From Candidatus Alistipes intestinipullorum (GTDB lineage Bacteria > Bacteroidota > Bacteroidia > Bacteroidales > Rikenellaceae): a DNA stretch of 41,648 nt. Under the pieces are notes generated by a model, which saw only the letters and a list, made by a program, of their open reading frames with translations, made no database searches and was not told the origin of the DNA. Within the stretch, counting starts at the first letter, position 1, and the number at the start of each line of letters is the position of its first letter. Position numbers and translations under genes: made by a program. Shown here in pieces: positions 41,465 through 41,648 of the stretch. The DNA lies in contig DXGO01000058.1 of the NCBI GenBank assembly GCA_019113885.1, positions 1 to 41,648 of the forward strand, written 5' to 3'.

Positions 41465-41648
41465 CGTTTTTTTTCGTTTCTGCGGCTGCCCCTGACCGTT
41501 TCCAAACGTTTCCGACGGCTTCCGATGGTTCCGGCCTCGCCCTTCGGCCTCTCTTGCCTCCGACCCGGGCCATGCCCGGAAATCCCTTGTCAGGCCCTTC
41601 GGTTGCCCGATATGGCGCTGCAATCAGCCGAGGTATGGGCTGAATACG

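Noticed and set aside
1..41648. Search for mobile elements, tRNA genes and defence genes
   Set aside because: No transposase, integrase, terminal repeats, tRNA cloverleaf or restriction/toxin-type gene could be recognised on either strand.

Overview
The window comes from a Bacteroidota chromosome with fairly high GC, most likely a gut member close to Alistipes/Rikenellaceae. The phylum is well supported. It has tandem SusC/SusD pairs, hybrid two-component (HTCS) and propeller-type sensors, BACON and DUF1735-type lipoproteins, -7 elements of the form TAnnTTTG, and few Shine-Dalgarno sites. The genus is a guess. I saw no tRNA, rRNA, CRISPR array, transposase or phage gene.

Layout. (1) 34-2790 (-): a membrane-spanning propeller sensor with a LuxR-like C-terminus. 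(2) 3122-8855: an L-rhamnose catabolic unit, with a divergent AraC-family regulator (-) and kinase, isomerase, permease and aldolase (+). A candidate two-half-site operator lies between them. (3) 9022-16828 (-): a glycosidase block in transcription order GH36, aldose 1-epimerase, GH97, GH88, then a BNR_4 propeller enzyme. (4) 17206-21320 (+): an HTCS regulator split by a frameshift at a run of eight C. (5) 21899-32880 (+): susC-susD-susC-susD and a DUF1735-type surface lipoprotein, behind a leader of about 270 nt with two perfect hairpins. (6) 33041-38183 (+): a DMT-family permease, a HAD phosphatase with an unrecognised N-terminal domain, the rhamnose mutarotase RhaM, and a GH38-like protein lacking the family's nucleophile Asp. 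(7) 38308-41437: a BACON lipoprotein (-), a tiny proline-rich lipoprotein (+) and an EamA permease (-).

How the genes may work together (inference). A BNR_4 propeller enzyme, a GH88 unsaturated-uronyl hydrolase and a full rhamnose pathway point to a glycan carrying L-Rha on glucuronate, as on arabinogalactan proteins. The propeller enzyme would release rhamnose, GH88 would remove the unsaturated uronate, and GH36/GH97 would trim alpha-linked hexoses. The two SusCD pairs would import oligosaccharides, and RhaM, RhaT, RhaA, RhaB and RhaD would metabolise the rhamnose. There is no sulfatase, which argues against ulvan. There is also no endo-acting backbone enzyme, so the locus looks built for side chains or caps. 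The points most worth following are the GH38-like protein, the poly-C switch in the HTCS, and the HAD/RhaM/permease operon.
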